Virus record (IMG/VR): IMGVR_UViG_3300043449_002450
Coordinates: 1-64,000 of that record
Reading direction: 5' to 3' (one strand)
Origin: a virus
Length of the DNA: 64,000 nt
Of this stretch, positions 39,869 through 48,304 are shown one piece after another. The notes under the pieces are model-generated. The model was not told where the DNA came from, did not search any database, and was given only the letters and a program-made list of their open reading frames with translations. The position numbers and the translations under genes are program-made. Each line of letters opens with the position of its first letter. Positions within the stretch are counted from its first letter, which is position 1.

Positions 39869-40715
39869 TTTTGTTCTCGCTATGTGATAAAAAATCAAAG
39901 ACAGGAAACCAGTCACCTTCAGGCGGATTATTAAGCCACTGTGTCGAATTAATAACATGACACAGACTTTTATCATTTGCAATTAGAGAAAGGACAGTCT
40001 GATCATCGTCTATTAGGCTCTTCTCAAATAGTTGGTAATTTACAATACTATTGAATTCTTCATAGAATTTTTCTATAAGGACAGATGGCACTACAAAAAA
40101 GCCACCCGGGACAAAAACATTATCATCTAGAGCAAAGAATGTTTCTACGTTGTCAGGAGGAAATATTTCTTTTCGATTAAAAAGAATAACTTTGTCTACA
40201 GTGTCTCTTTCTACTAGACGTTTACCTCTAATTGCGCCTATAAAATCAGGCGCTCTATGTGCAATTCCAAAGTCTATCCATGCCACCTGTTTATCATTGT
40301 CTTCGATTAGATTTCTGTTTTTTGCAAGCTTGAGAATCTCAGGCTTCGAAAACATTGTGGCAACATATTCTGGTCTTGTGTACTCAGGAACTTTGGACGT
40401 ATGACCGCTAATTGTGATTTTTAGCTTCTCTGACTGTTGAATTTTTCTAATTTCATCTAATTTTGAGAAATACGAAAGATTGTTTCTATCAATGATTTCA
40501 AAATTAACTTTTGATCTAAAATTAGGGTGATTTTTGATGATAGGATCTAGAAAATTTTTGAAGTCTTCTTCACAAAAAAGTGTTAAGTCGACTTCAAGTT
40601 CTGAATAAAAACTAAGAAAATTCCAGACATATGTCATGATGGACCTACTACAACCGCAAGTCCAATCTTCTCTTCCTATATCGATGAAGAGACTAAAACA
40701 TTTAAGCAACTTCAT
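39861..40715 (-). CDS. HtrL/YibB-like putative glycosyltransferase, 284 aa
   Basis: SLFIDIGREDWTCGCSRSIM followed by LDLTLFCEED-like strands and QVAWIDFGIAHRAPDF recall the HtrL_YibB family, which is found in LPS clusters and has a GT-A-like pattern. The likely metal site is in the WIDFGIA segment. The start could be Met at 40715 (used here, before MKLLKCFSLF) or 40757; neither has a strong ribosome site. TATAATAA stands just upstream of 40715. First gene of the minus-strand trio. Confidence 0.6.
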   Translation of the reverse strand: MKLLKCFSLFIDIGREDWTCGCSRSIMTYVWNFLSFYSELEVDLTLFCEEDFKNFLDPIIKNHPNFRSKVNFEIIDRNNLSYFSKLDEIRKIQQSEKLKITISGHTSKVPEYTRPEYVATMFSKPEILKLAKNRNLIEDNDKQVAWIDFGIAHRAPDFIGAIRGKRLVERDTVDKVILFNRKEIFPPDNVETFFALDDNVFVPGGFFVVPSVLIEKFYEEFNSIVNYQLFEKSLIDDDQTVLSLIANDKSLCHVINSTQWLNNPPEGDWFPVFDFLSHSENKNE

Positions 40716-40772
40716 TTGTTTATTATATTGATGCTTACTTTTGAGTAAAATTGACATGAAAGGACACACTAG

Positions 40773-41747
40773 ATGAAGACTGCATTGATAACAGGTATAA
40801 CGGGACAAGATGGAAGTTATCTTGCCGAACTTCTCCTAGACAAAGGATACAAAGTCGTCGGTATGAAGAGGAGGACATCGCTTCTTGCCACCGACAGGAT
40901 TGACCACCTTCTCACACACCCAAACTTCCAGCTCGTCTATGGATCGATGAATGACGTAGGCGCTTTTTATCGCCTCTTTTCCGCACAGAAATTTGACGAA
41001 GTCTACAATCTCGCTGCACAATCACACGTTCGAGTCTCATTTGAAGTCCCAGAGGAAACAGTTGATGCAGTAGCAATGGGCCCGCTTCGACTGCTGGAGT
41101 GCATACGCAACGTCCAACCGCGGTGTCGTTTCTACCAGGCATCTTCCTCTGAGATGTATGGTGATAATCCTGAGCACCCACAGAATGAGGACACTCGACT
41201 CATGCCCGCGTCTCCCTACGCCTGTGCCAAGGTCTTTGCGCATGGACTCACTCGCAACTACCGTGAAGGTTATGGCATCCACGCCTCATCTGGTATCCTC
41301 TTCAACCACGAGAGCCCCCGCCGCGGCGAGACATTTGTCACCAGGAAGATCACCCTAGCTGCAGCCCGGATCAAACTCGGCCTACAGGACAAGATTGCTC
41401 TCGGCAATCTCGATGCTCTTCGCGACTGGGGCTATGCCAAGGACTACGTCGAAGCGATGTGGCTCATGCTTCAGCAGGACAAGCCCGATGATTATGTGAT
41501 ATCGACCGGCGAGACACACACAGTTCGTGAATTCTTGAACGAAGTCTTTGAAATTGCAGAGCTAGATGTAGATAGACACCTCGTGATTGACAACAGGCTG
41601 AAGAGGCCTCACGAGGTCCCGTGGCTAGAGGGAGACAGCACCAAAGCGAAAGAGAGGCTTGGATGGACACCAAAGACAACTTTCAAAGGTCTTGCTAAAC
41701 TAATGTACGAATCAGATCTAAAAAATGAAGAAAAGAGGTTAAGATGA
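40773..41747 (+). CDS. gmd: GDP-mannose 4,6-dehydratase, 324 aa
   Basis: TGITGQDGSYLAELLL is the NADP-binding start unique to Gmd; MKRRTS, SSSEMYGD and catalytic Tyr149-x3-Lys153 (SPYACAK) follow, as does HESPRRGETFVTRKI. It makes GDP-4-keto-6-deoxy-D-mannose, the substrate of the fcl product encoded 2 kb upstream, so the phage has the full two-step route to GDP-L-fucose. AAAGGA precedes ATG 40773. The gene is clearly more GC-rich than the minus-strand trio next to it. Confidence 0.92.
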   Translation: MKTALITGITGQDGSYLAELLLDKGYKVVGMKRRTSLLATDRIDHLLTHPNFQLVYGSMNDVGAFYRLFSAQKFDEVYNLAAQSHVRVSFEVPEETVDAVAMGPLRLLECIRNVQPRCRFYQASSSEMYGDNPEHPQNEDTRLMPASPYACAKVFAHGLTRNYREGYGIHASSGILFNHESPRRGETFVTRKITLAAARIKLGLQDKIALGNLDALRDWGYAKDYVEAMWLMLQQDKPDDYVISTGETHTVREFLNEVFEIAELDVDRHLVIDNRLKRPHEVPWLEGDSTKAKERLGWTPKTTFKGLAKLMYESDLKNEEKRLR

Positions 41748-42715
41748 GCATAGCAGTAATAGGACAAGGTTTTGTTGGTGGAAGTCTTACCACTGTGTTC
41801 TCTGAACGTGGAGAAACTGTGTATGTTTATGACAAAGCAGGCAAGCGCGCGCAGGGAGGCATCTCAGAATTTACTAGACAAATTACTAGAGACGTTGTGT
41901 CTCCCAAGTCACTTACTGAATTTATTAGAGAATGTGAAGCTACGTCGGGATTTTCTGGTGTCTATTTTATCTGCGTTCCAACACCGATGTTTGAAGATGG
42001 ATCACCTGATACGAGAATAGTTGAGGACGTTCTTGATCTTATTGCGTCTGCGCCATATGTTGCCGATAGTCCTCAGAGAATTATAGTTATCAAATCTACA
42101 GTGCCACCTGGATCAACAGAGAAATGGAATAAAAAATACAATGATCAAGATCTTTACATCATCTTTAATCCAGAGTTTCTAACCGAAGCAAACGCAATTG
42201 ATGACATGAGAACGCAGAACAGAATTGTTCTCGGCGGTCCGCGTCCCTACATCAATACAGTCAGAAACATCTTCATGCGTGCATTTCCCAAGGTTCCAAT
42301 CATCAAGACAAGCTCCACCACAGCCGAGATGGTAAAATACACAACAAACTGTCTTCTGGCAGTAAAAGTTGCTTTTGCTAATGAAGTTTCCCAAATATGT
42401 GAAGAGCTAGACAAGGATGGTATGAACGTTGACTATGATAAAGTTGTCGAGTATATTAAGTTTGATCCAAGGCTAGGGGAGACACACTGGGCAGTCCCTG
42501 GACCTGTGCCTACCCATGATGGACGTTATGTTAGGGGCTTCGGCGGTCATTGTTTTCCAAAAGACATCAATGCGCTGATGACAGTTGCTAAGCACTATGG
42601 TGTAAGACCTACAGTTATGCAGGCCGCTTGGGATAAAAATCTTGAGATTAGACCTCCGCAGGATAGAGACTGGGAGCGACAAGTTGGTCGTGCTATTAGT
42701 AAAAAAGACTCCTAA
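41744..42715 (+). CDS. Compact UDP-glucose/GDP-mannose dehydrogenase family protein, 323 aa
   Basis: Rossmann start AVIGQGFVGGSL, KSTVPPGST, NPEFLTEANA, a Lys in the central helix (TTNCLLAVKVAF) and catalytic Cys270 in GFGGHCFPKD are all present. The reaction is oxidation of a nucleotide sugar to its uronic acid using NAD. At 323 residues it ends about where the C-terminal UDP-binding domain should start (usual length is about 400-440). It may therefore depend on another subunit or be a compact variant. It overlaps gmd by 4 bases. Confidence 0.85.
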   Translation: MSIAVIGQGFVGGSLTTVFSERGETVYVYDKAGKRAQGGISEFTRQITRDVVSPKSLTEFIRECEATSGFSGVYFICVPTPMFEDGSPDTRIVEDVLDLIASAPYVADSPQRIIVIKSTVPPGSTEKWNKKYNDQDLYIIFNPEFLTEANAIDDMRTQNRIVLGGPRPYINTVRNIFMRAFPKVPIIKTSSTTAEMVKYTTNCLLAVKVAFANEVSQICEELDKDGMNVDYDKVVEYIKFDPRLGETHWAVPGPVPTHDGRYVRGFGGHCFPKDINALMTVAKHYGVRPTVMQAAWDKNLEIRPPQDRDWERQVGRAISKKDS

Positions 42716-42730
42716 GATGTATAATTTATC

Positions 42731-43540
42731 GTGACTACATTCCCAACTGGCAAACAACACGTTTCTTTCTCTGAAGTTAAGATGTGGCATGAGTGCGGGT
42801 GGCGACACAAGCTTGTCCATATTGACAAGGTTGATCTCTCTAAGCCTGCTGAGAGCCCAAGTTTTGGAACTGCAATTCATGCAGAATGTGAAGAATATCT
42901 AGAAAAGAAAACATACAATCTTGAACGACTTGACGAGTCTATACGAAAGACTTGGGAGGTCAATGGCTTTGATAATGCTGATGCATGGATCAAAGATGGC
43001 AAGATAATTCTCGAAGATGTTACCTCATTTCTTGATGAGACATTTCCAGGATGGTCTTTTATTGCTGCTGAGCAAGCGCTTTATGAGCCAATTGAAGGAG
43101 AAGACTTCTTAAAATTTAAGGGCTTTGTTGATGGAATCATTAGAGCAAAAAATAAGCGTGGTCAAGATTGCCTGTGGATTATTGACTGGAAGACATCAGG
43201 ACCTAGAGGCTGGAACTCTGATAAGAAGCGAAATAAGCTAATTCTTGCGCAGCTTGCGCTCTATAAGCATTTCTGTAGTGAGAAATTTCAAATTGATCCT
43301 AAAGATATAAAATGCGGTTTTATACTCTTGAAAAGAGGTGTAAAGCCAGGAAAATCGTGCGAACTTGTAGAAGTTTCTGTAGGACCTAAGACGCTTGAAG
43401 ATGCTAAAAAGCTTGTGCTCAATATGATCAACGGAGTTCGTGCAGGCAAAGCACTAAAAAATCGCACATCTTGCACTTTTTGTGACTATAAAAATACATC
43501 ACATTGTCCTGGATCTGGGCAATACGCAGCATTTACTTGA
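42731..43540 (+). CDS. PD-(D/E)XK nuclease with Cas4/AddB-type Fe-S cysteines, 269 aa
   Basis: HVSFSEVKMWHECGWRHKL is the RecB/Cas4 N-terminal motif with Cys22. The catalytic core is seen at WIIDWKTSG (Asp152, Lys154), with the QLALYKHF helix after it. Three C-terminal cysteines (248, 251, 259; CxxC-x7-C) complete the 4Fe-4S pattern of this family. It is a likely single-strand exonuclease for recombination or DNA processing. Its place inside the sugar cluster is odd. The start is GTG 42731, with no clear ribosome site but TATAATTTA just before. Confidence 0.85.
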   Translation: MTTFPTGKQHVSFSEVKMWHECGWRHKLVHIDKVDLSKPAESPSFGTAIHAECEEYLEKKTYNLERLDESIRKTWEVNGFDNADAWIKDGKIILEDVTSFLDETFPGWSFIAAEQALYEPIEGEDFLKFKGFVDGIIRAKNKRGQDCLWIIDWKTSGPRGWNSDKKRNKLILAQLALYKHFCSEKFQIDPKDIKCGFILLKRGVKPGKSCELVEVSVGPKTLEDAKKLVLNMINGVRAGKALKNRTSCTFCDYKNTSHCPGSGQYAAFT

Positions 43541-43545
43541 TTTTC

Positions 43546-43570
43546 ACCTGTGCTATTGTTTAGCACAGGT
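43546..43570 (+). promoter_or_regulatory. Perfect 10-bp hairpin abutting the start of the 43574 gene
   Basis: ACCTGTGCTA (43546-43555), loop TTGTT, TAGCACAGGT (43561-43570), followed after 3 bases by ATG 43574. The only ribosome-site-like bases (AGGT) lie in the 3' arm, so the stem should block initiation unless melted. There is no T-tract, so a terminator is unlikely. A binding site for a dimeric regulator is the other reading. Confidence 0.55.
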
Positions 43571-43573
43571 ACC

Positions 43574-44818
43574 ATGAGCAAGAAAAAAGTAATTGTTTTA
43601 TCTGATCACGCTTTGTCAACGTCGGGTGTCGGAACACAAACACGCCATCTAATCAATGGCATGATTGGTAAAGGCGACTGGACGTTTAGGCAGTTCGGTG
43701 CTGCTATGAAGCACACTGATTATAGGACTGTTGCCGTTAATGATGATTTTATCATCAAGCCAATTGATGGCTTTGGCAATAGAGACCTAATACGTGTGAC
43801 TTTAGCATCAGAAAAGCCCGATCTTCTTCTTATTTTTACGGATCCTAGATTCTTTATCTGGCTCTTTGAGATGGCCGATGAAGTTAATCAAGTTTGTCCA
43901 ATTGCTTGGTGGCATGTGTGGGATAATCTTCCTTATCCTGCATTTAATGCCCCGTTGTATGAATCAACTAGTCTCATAAATTGTCATTCGCATATGACAT
44001 ATGAGATGATAAAGGAAAAATTTCCTAATAAGACAAACTTCATACCTCATTCTGTGCCCGAAGATTTATTTTTCCCGCTGTCGCAAGTCGAAAGAAGAAT
44101 GTTCAGGAGACAGCTTCTGGGAACGCACAGGGAGGATCACTTCGTCGGTGTGTGGATCAATAGAAATGCAAGGAGAAAGCGTCCCAGCGATGTCCTAGAA
44201 GCATGGAAGATATTTCTAGATGACATGCATAAGAAGCGTGGTCACAAGAAAGCAACTCTAATAATGCATACAGACCCGCTTGACCAAGAAGGGCCAAATC
44301 TTTACGCTGTCGCTGAAAATTTAGGCATATCTGAAAATGTTACCTTCTCTAAAGAAAGGCTACCATTCGACAAGATCAATGTTCTCTACAACATATCAGA
44401 CTTTTGCATTAATATTAGCTTTGCTGAGGGGTTTGGGCTAGGCACACTCGAAGCAATGAACGCCGGTGTCCCAATTATTGCAGCCAAGACGGGTGGTTTA
44501 ACACGTCAGGTTGTTGACCATAGGGACGGCACACACAACGGTGTCGCTCTTGATATTGACTTAAAGACGCTGGTTGGATCACAAACCGTCCCATACATTT
44601 ATGAAGATTATGTGACAAACGAAAATATTGCTAAAGGGATAATGAAGTTCTACAATCTCTCTGACACAGAGCGTCAGGCTCTAGGACAAAAAGCATTCAA
44701 TTATGCAAGATCAGAGTTTAACTTCAATAAGACAATAGACATGTGGCACGAGACAGCGTCTAATCTTTTGGACACGTGGAAGCACAATAGAAAGACATAC
44801 ACAGTTAAGGAGCTCTAA
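43574..44818 (+). CDS. GT4 family glycosyltransferase, 414 aa
   Basis: Start ATG 43574 gives MSKKKVIVLSDHALSTSGVG, a GT4 acceptor-side loop (SGVGTQTRH). VGVWINRNARRKRPSDVLEA begins the donor domain and AEGFGLGTLEAMNAGVPII is the E-x7-E motif. Full length. A longer GTG frame would start inside the hairpin. The stop overlaps the next ATG (TAATG). Confidence 0.85.
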   Translation: MSKKKVIVLSDHALSTSGVGTQTRHLINGMIGKGDWTFRQFGAAMKHTDYRTVAVNDDFIIKPIDGFGNRDLIRVTLASEKPDLLLIFTDPRFFIWLFEMADEVNQVCPIAWWHVWDNLPYPAFNAPLYESTSLINCHSHMTYEMIKEKFPNKTNFIPHSVPEDLFFPLSQVERRMFRRQLLGTHREDHFVGVWINRNARRKRPSDVLEAWKIFLDDMHKKRGHKKATLIMHTDPLDQEGPNLYAVAENLGISENVTFSKERLPFDKINVLYNISDFCINISFAEGFGLGTLEAMNAGVPIIAAKTGGLTRQVVDHRDGTHNGVALDIDLKTLVGSQTVPYIYEDYVTNENIAKGIMKFYNLSDTERQALGQKAFNYARSEFNFNKTIDMWHETASNLLDTWKHNRKTYTVKEL

Positions 44819-45978
44819 TGAGAATAGTTGTTCGTGCACCATTACTAAGCATTTCAGGTTATGGTCAACATAGCAGGCAAGTCTATGAAGCTGTTAAGAC
44901 AATACCAGATTCTCAAGTGAGCACACAGGTTGTCCAGTGGGGAAACACGTCGTGGTATATCAATTCTGATGCTGAGAACGGGCTGATCGGTGAGATTATG
45001 TCAAGGTCATCTGACCAGTCAAGTGGATTTGATGTGTCATTTCAAGTCCAGCTACCTGATGAGTGGTCACCAAATCTTGCTCGCATCAATATTGGAATAA
45101 CAGCTGCAGTCGAGACAGATCGTTGCAATCCTGAGTGGATCCAGCGGTGCAACCAAATGTCTGCGATTGTTGTCCCATCAGCTTTTACTAAGAGCGTTTT
45201 GACATCTACGGGTGACGTAAAAGTTCCGATCTATGTCATAGGAGAATGGTATATTAAAGAAATCGATCAAGCACCAGAGGCGCTGGATGTAGACTTTAGA
45301 ACACCATTTAATTTTCTTATTGTTAGTCAAATGTCATCTCCTGATTCTACGATTGATAGGAAGAACATCACAAACACCCTTAAGTGGATATGTGAGACAT
45401 TCAAAGATGACCCATCTGTGGGTATAATCTTAAAGACAAATAGTGGTCGTGGAACAGATATTGACAGGCATGTTACTGTCGGAGCTCTTAACCATATTAT
45501 TAGCTCGATAAGACAGACTTCATCCACGCCGATCTATTTGATGCACGGAAATATGACAAATCAAGAAATTGCCTCGTTGTATGTGCACCCAAAGGTAAAA
45601 GCGCTCGTGAGTCTCACGCGCGGCGAAGGATTTGGACTACCGATACTTGAAGCAGCAGCATCAAGCTTACCTGTTGTTGCTACAGATTGGTCGGCTCACA
45701 CTGAGTTTATGAATCTTGGTAAGTGGATTAAGATCGAAAAGCAGAAGATGGTCATACCCACAAGCAGAGTTGATGGAAGAATCTTTGTCGAGGGTGTGTC
45801 TTGGGCAGATCCTTCTGAAGCTGATTTTAAGAAGAAGATTAAGAAGTTTAGAGAGTCGCATATTGTTCCAAAAGGCTGGGCAACAGATCTAGCCAAGATT
45901 TGCAGAACAAGATACACACGTGATAAAATCATTGAAGACTATCAAGGTCTCTTCAACGAGCTGATCGTTAATGTTTGA
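44818..45978 (+). CDS. GT4-like glycosyltransferase, 386 aa
   Basis: RIVVRAPLLSISGYGQHSRQ forms the N-terminal loop, and TRGEGFGLPILEAAASSLPV the donor E-x7-E motif. Between them AAVETDRCNPEWIQRCNQMS and VPSAFTKSVL are typical of the 'mannosyltransferase-like' GT4 subgroup. It is the last gene of the glycan cluster and overlaps the small membrane protein that leads into the late-sigma region. Confidence 0.8.
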   Translation: MRIVVRAPLLSISGYGQHSRQVYEAVKTIPDSQVSTQVVQWGNTSWYINSDAENGLIGEIMSRSSDQSSGFDVSFQVQLPDEWSPNLARINIGITAAVETDRCNPEWIQRCNQMSAIVVPSAFTKSVLTSTGDVKVPIYVIGEWYIKEIDQAPEALDVDFRTPFNFLIVSQMSSPDSTIDRKNITNTLKWICETFKDDPSVGIILKTNSGRGTDIDRHVTVGALNHIISSIRQTSSTPIYLMHGNMTNQEIASLYVHPKVKALVSLTRGEGFGLPILEAAASSLPVVATDWSAHTEFMNLGKWIKIEKQKMVIPTSRVDGRIFVEGVSWADPSEADFKKKIKKFRESHIVPKGWATDLAKICRTRYTRDKIIEDYQGLFNELIVNV

Positions 45979-46264
45979 GACTATATTTTGCGTGGTTCTT
46001 GCTATTTTAGGTGTATCTGTATACTACAACATCAAATTTGGCCTAATTATCTTGCGCATTGAGGATTCAATAGAAGAATGCTTGGACCAGCTTGATGAAA
46101 GGTATAGGGTAATTTCTAAAATTCTAGAAAAGCCAATATTCTTTGATTCAATAGAGGTCAGACAGACAGTTCAAGAGATTAGGTCAAGTCAAGAGCTGCT
46201 CCTCAAAGTTGCAAATAGGATGTCTAACCTACAGGAGCCTGTCAAAGATGAAAAAGATCAGTAA
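45971..46264 (+). CDS. Small membrane-anchored coiled-coil protein, 97 aa
   Basis: One N-terminal membrane helix (residues about 4-27, TIFCVVLAILGVSVYYNIKF) is followed by an acidic helical stretch likely to form a coiled coil. Similar small membrane proteins occur beside gp55-like genes in marine T4-type phages, from memory and not verified. It overlaps the sigma-factor gene by 17 bases. Function unknown. Confidence 0.55.
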   Translation: MFETIFCVVLAILGVSVYYNIKFGLIILRIEDSIEECLDQLDERYRVISKILEKPIFFDSIEVRQTVQEIRSSQELLLKVANRMSNLQEPVKDEKDQ

Positions 46265-46967
46265 GAAGCAGGTGTCCAAGAGCGGTAGCTTGAAGATGTA
46301 TTTTCATGCAGGAACGCATGATGCCATCGTCAGATTTCAACAAGAGGCTCAACAAGAGGTGCGAGATCTCATATACACAATTGAGATACTGCCAGCTTTT
46401 ACCAAGCTTGTTGAAAATCTTATCTTTATACACGGTGCGAATATCGTCGGACCAATTGATGAGTTCAAGAATGACTGCATCAGCTTCCTATACGAGACAT
46501 TGAAGAAATTTGATGCATCTAGAGGGACCAAGGCGTTCTCTTACTTTAATGTTGTTGCTAAAAATTGGATAGTTGTCAAGACACGTCAAAAGATTAAACA
46601 CACCAGAAAACATGTCAACATAGATGACAAGACAGTTGTTCCAGAAATAGAAACACTTGATATTGTTGAGCCTACTTTTGAGATCTATGGTGCAGGTGGA
46701 AAAAAAGCCTTTCAAGCACAACAACTTGAGCTTATGTTCGATGAAGTGAAGTCAAGACTTGATCAAGAACATGAATTGACGTGTATGAACGCAATTATTG
46801 AGATATTTCATAATATTGATGATATTGACTTTTTTAATAAGCGTGCCGTCTTTGTTTACATACGTGAAATGACCAATTTGAACACAAAACAGATATCATC
46901 AGCAATGTCTAACATCAAGAAGCATTATCGAGAATCTATGAAAGACTGTGAGTTCGATATCTTCTAA
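46248..46967 (+). CDS. gp55-like late-transcription sigma factor, 239 aa
   Basis: The segment NDCISFLYETLKKFDASRGT then KAFSYFNVVAKNWIVVKTRQ (about residues 72-112) is the sigma region 2-type core found in gp55-like late sigma factors of T4-related phages. gp55 directs host RNA polymerase to the late octamer TATAAATA (established for T4). ATG 46248 is preceded by CAGGAG. At 239 residues it is longer than T4 gp55 (185), with extra C-terminal helices. The predicted octamers scattered through the window would be its targets. Confidence 0.7.
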   Translation: MKKISKKQVSKSGSLKMYFHAGTHDAIVRFQQEAQQEVRDLIYTIEILPAFTKLVENLIFIHGANIVGPIDEFKNDCISFLYETLKKFDASRGTKAFSYFNVVAKNWIVVKTRQKIKHTRKHVNIDDKTVVPEIETLDIVEPTFEIYGAGGKKAFQAQQLELMFDEVKSRLDQEHELTCMNAIIEIFHNIDDIDFFNKRAVFVYIREMTNLNTKQISSAMSNIKKHYRESMKDCEFDIF

Positions 46968-46976
46968 GGAGAATAC

Positions 46977-47354
46977 ATGTCTAAAAAGACAGACTCAGAA
47001 AAGATTAATAATCAATTTGATAATCTTAAAGAAAAAGAGGACAAGGTTAAGAAATTTTCTTCTCTCCTGGAGACGATTGAAGGCCTAGATGATAAAAAGC
47101 GTGTTCTTTGGAGCGAAATCTACCATAATGCGCTGACTGATAGAGAGAACGCATCAATACTTTTTACTGATACGATCATACAGATCAAAGGAAATGCAGC
47201 AAATCACAGCATTCTTGGTCCCGTTATTGTCAAATACATTGAAAGAATGTCACGGGCAAATGATCAAATAATAAAGCTCGCTGAGATGATCACTGCAGAA
47301 GAAAACAAGCCTTTAGACACGGGTTCCATCTTTGATAAGATAATGGAGGACTAG
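46977..47354 (+). CDS. Small helical protein after the late sigma factor, 125 aa
   Basis: The sequence is charged and helical (LLETIEGLDDKKRVLWSEIY, then KYIERMSRANDQIIKLAEMI). AAGGAG precedes ATG 46977, and its stop overlaps the next GTG. Its size and position beside gp55 invite comparison with the T4 co-activator gp33, but I see no sequence resemblance, so it is left as unknown. Confidence 0.6.
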   Translation: MSKKTDSEKINNQFDNLKEKEDKVKKFSSLLETIEGLDDKKRVLWSEIYHNALTDRENASILFTDTIIQIKGNAANHSILGPVIVKYIERMSRANDQIIKLAEMITAEENKPLDTGSIFDKIMED

Positions 47355-48304
47355 TGTTTGAAGAAATTTTAGTTATTGACTATATCTCAAGTTACGCTTC
47401 TCTCACAGAAGACCAGCGCGACCAATTAAAAAGAAAAGTTATTGACCCAGGTTTTATAACAAATTGTCCAAATGGGACAATAATCGGCCACTTTATCTCT
47501 AAAGAGAGACTACCTCAAGCGCAAGTTTTTTATCCATTTTTCTCTCACATGCGAGTGCCTATTAAGGCAGGAGAGCGAGCATGGGTATTTGTGAATCACA
47601 CAGAAAGAGTTTCATATTGGCTATCAAGAAAAGTCCAAAATGGTTATGCAGAAGATTTAAATTTCACTCATGATGATCGTGCTTTCTTTGCCAAGAGCGT
47701 CACAAGCGATACGAATACTAAATTATTTCTTGATGCCGATACATCTGGACTTGATCTTGAATCGACAAGAAAAAATGCGATAAGTCGGCCACAATTTACG
47801 GGTCATGTGGTTGTAGGCGTTGCATCAAAATCTCCTGATTTTTTAATACAAGGGTCAAATAGCACTGCAATACAGCTTACAGATGACAGCGGTATAGGAA
47901 AGATACTAATAAAGTCGGGTCTAAAAGATGATATAGCAGCTTCTTTTTCTGCTGTCCAGAATACTGATGGTTACAAAGAAGCGCTAAAGCCAAACACAAA
48001 TCCGCCAACAGCACAAGCAGACACATCTATAATAGAAGTCTCTGCAGGTTTTGGAGTCGTGATTACAGTAGGAGGTGCCAGCATTAGAGTCCAACCCAAC
48101 GGTGACGTTGTTATAACACCGGCACCAGATGGTGTTATTAAGCTAGGCGGTGATGATGCTGATAAAGCTATTCTCTGTCAAGAAGCAATAAGGACGGGAG
48201 GAAATATCGTGGCACCATCAATTGTGTCAACGGCAGGAGGAATATTAGGTGCGCCTAACTATCCTGCAACAGGTCAATTTGCATCCAAAATTTTGGTGAA
48301 GTAA
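47354..48304 (+). CDS. Baseplate hub/spike-like OB-fold protein, 316 aa
   Basis: The N-terminal region (about 25-110: NGTIIGHFISKERLPQAQVF ... IKAGERAWVFVN) has the strand pattern of the gp5/gpV-type OB domain. The C-terminal part has a beta-rich stretch (SIRVQPNGDVVITPAPDGVI) suited to a spike stem. There is no lysozyme domain, unlike T4 gp5. The GTG start overlaps the previous stop. Its position at the head of the baseplate genes supports a hub/spike role. Confidence 0.6.
   Translation: MFEEILVIDYISSYASLTEDQRDQLKRKVIDPGFITNCPNGTIIGHFISKERLPQAQVFYPFFSHMRVPIKAGERAWVFVNHTERVSYWLSRKVQNGYAEDLNFTHDDRAFFAKSVTSDTNTKLFLDADTSGLDLESTRKNAISRPQFTGHVVVGVASKSPDFLIQGSNSTAIQLTDDSGIGKILIKSGLKDDIAASFSAVQNTDGYKEALKPNTNPPTAQADTSIIEVSAGFGVVITVGGASIRVQPNGDVVITPAPDGVIKLGGDDADKAILCQEAIRTGGNIVAPSIVSTAGGILGAPNYPATGQFASKILVK

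Noticed and set aside
10420-45978. Bacterial chromosome or prophage-edge explanation for the PrkA and sugar genes
   Set aside because: Phage structural and late-control genes lie on both sides in the same orientation, gene spacing is phage-like and late octamers continue through; a chimera can only be excluded with read data.
46977-47354. gp33-like late co-activator
   Set aside because: Only size and position next to gp55 agree; no sequence resemblance seen.
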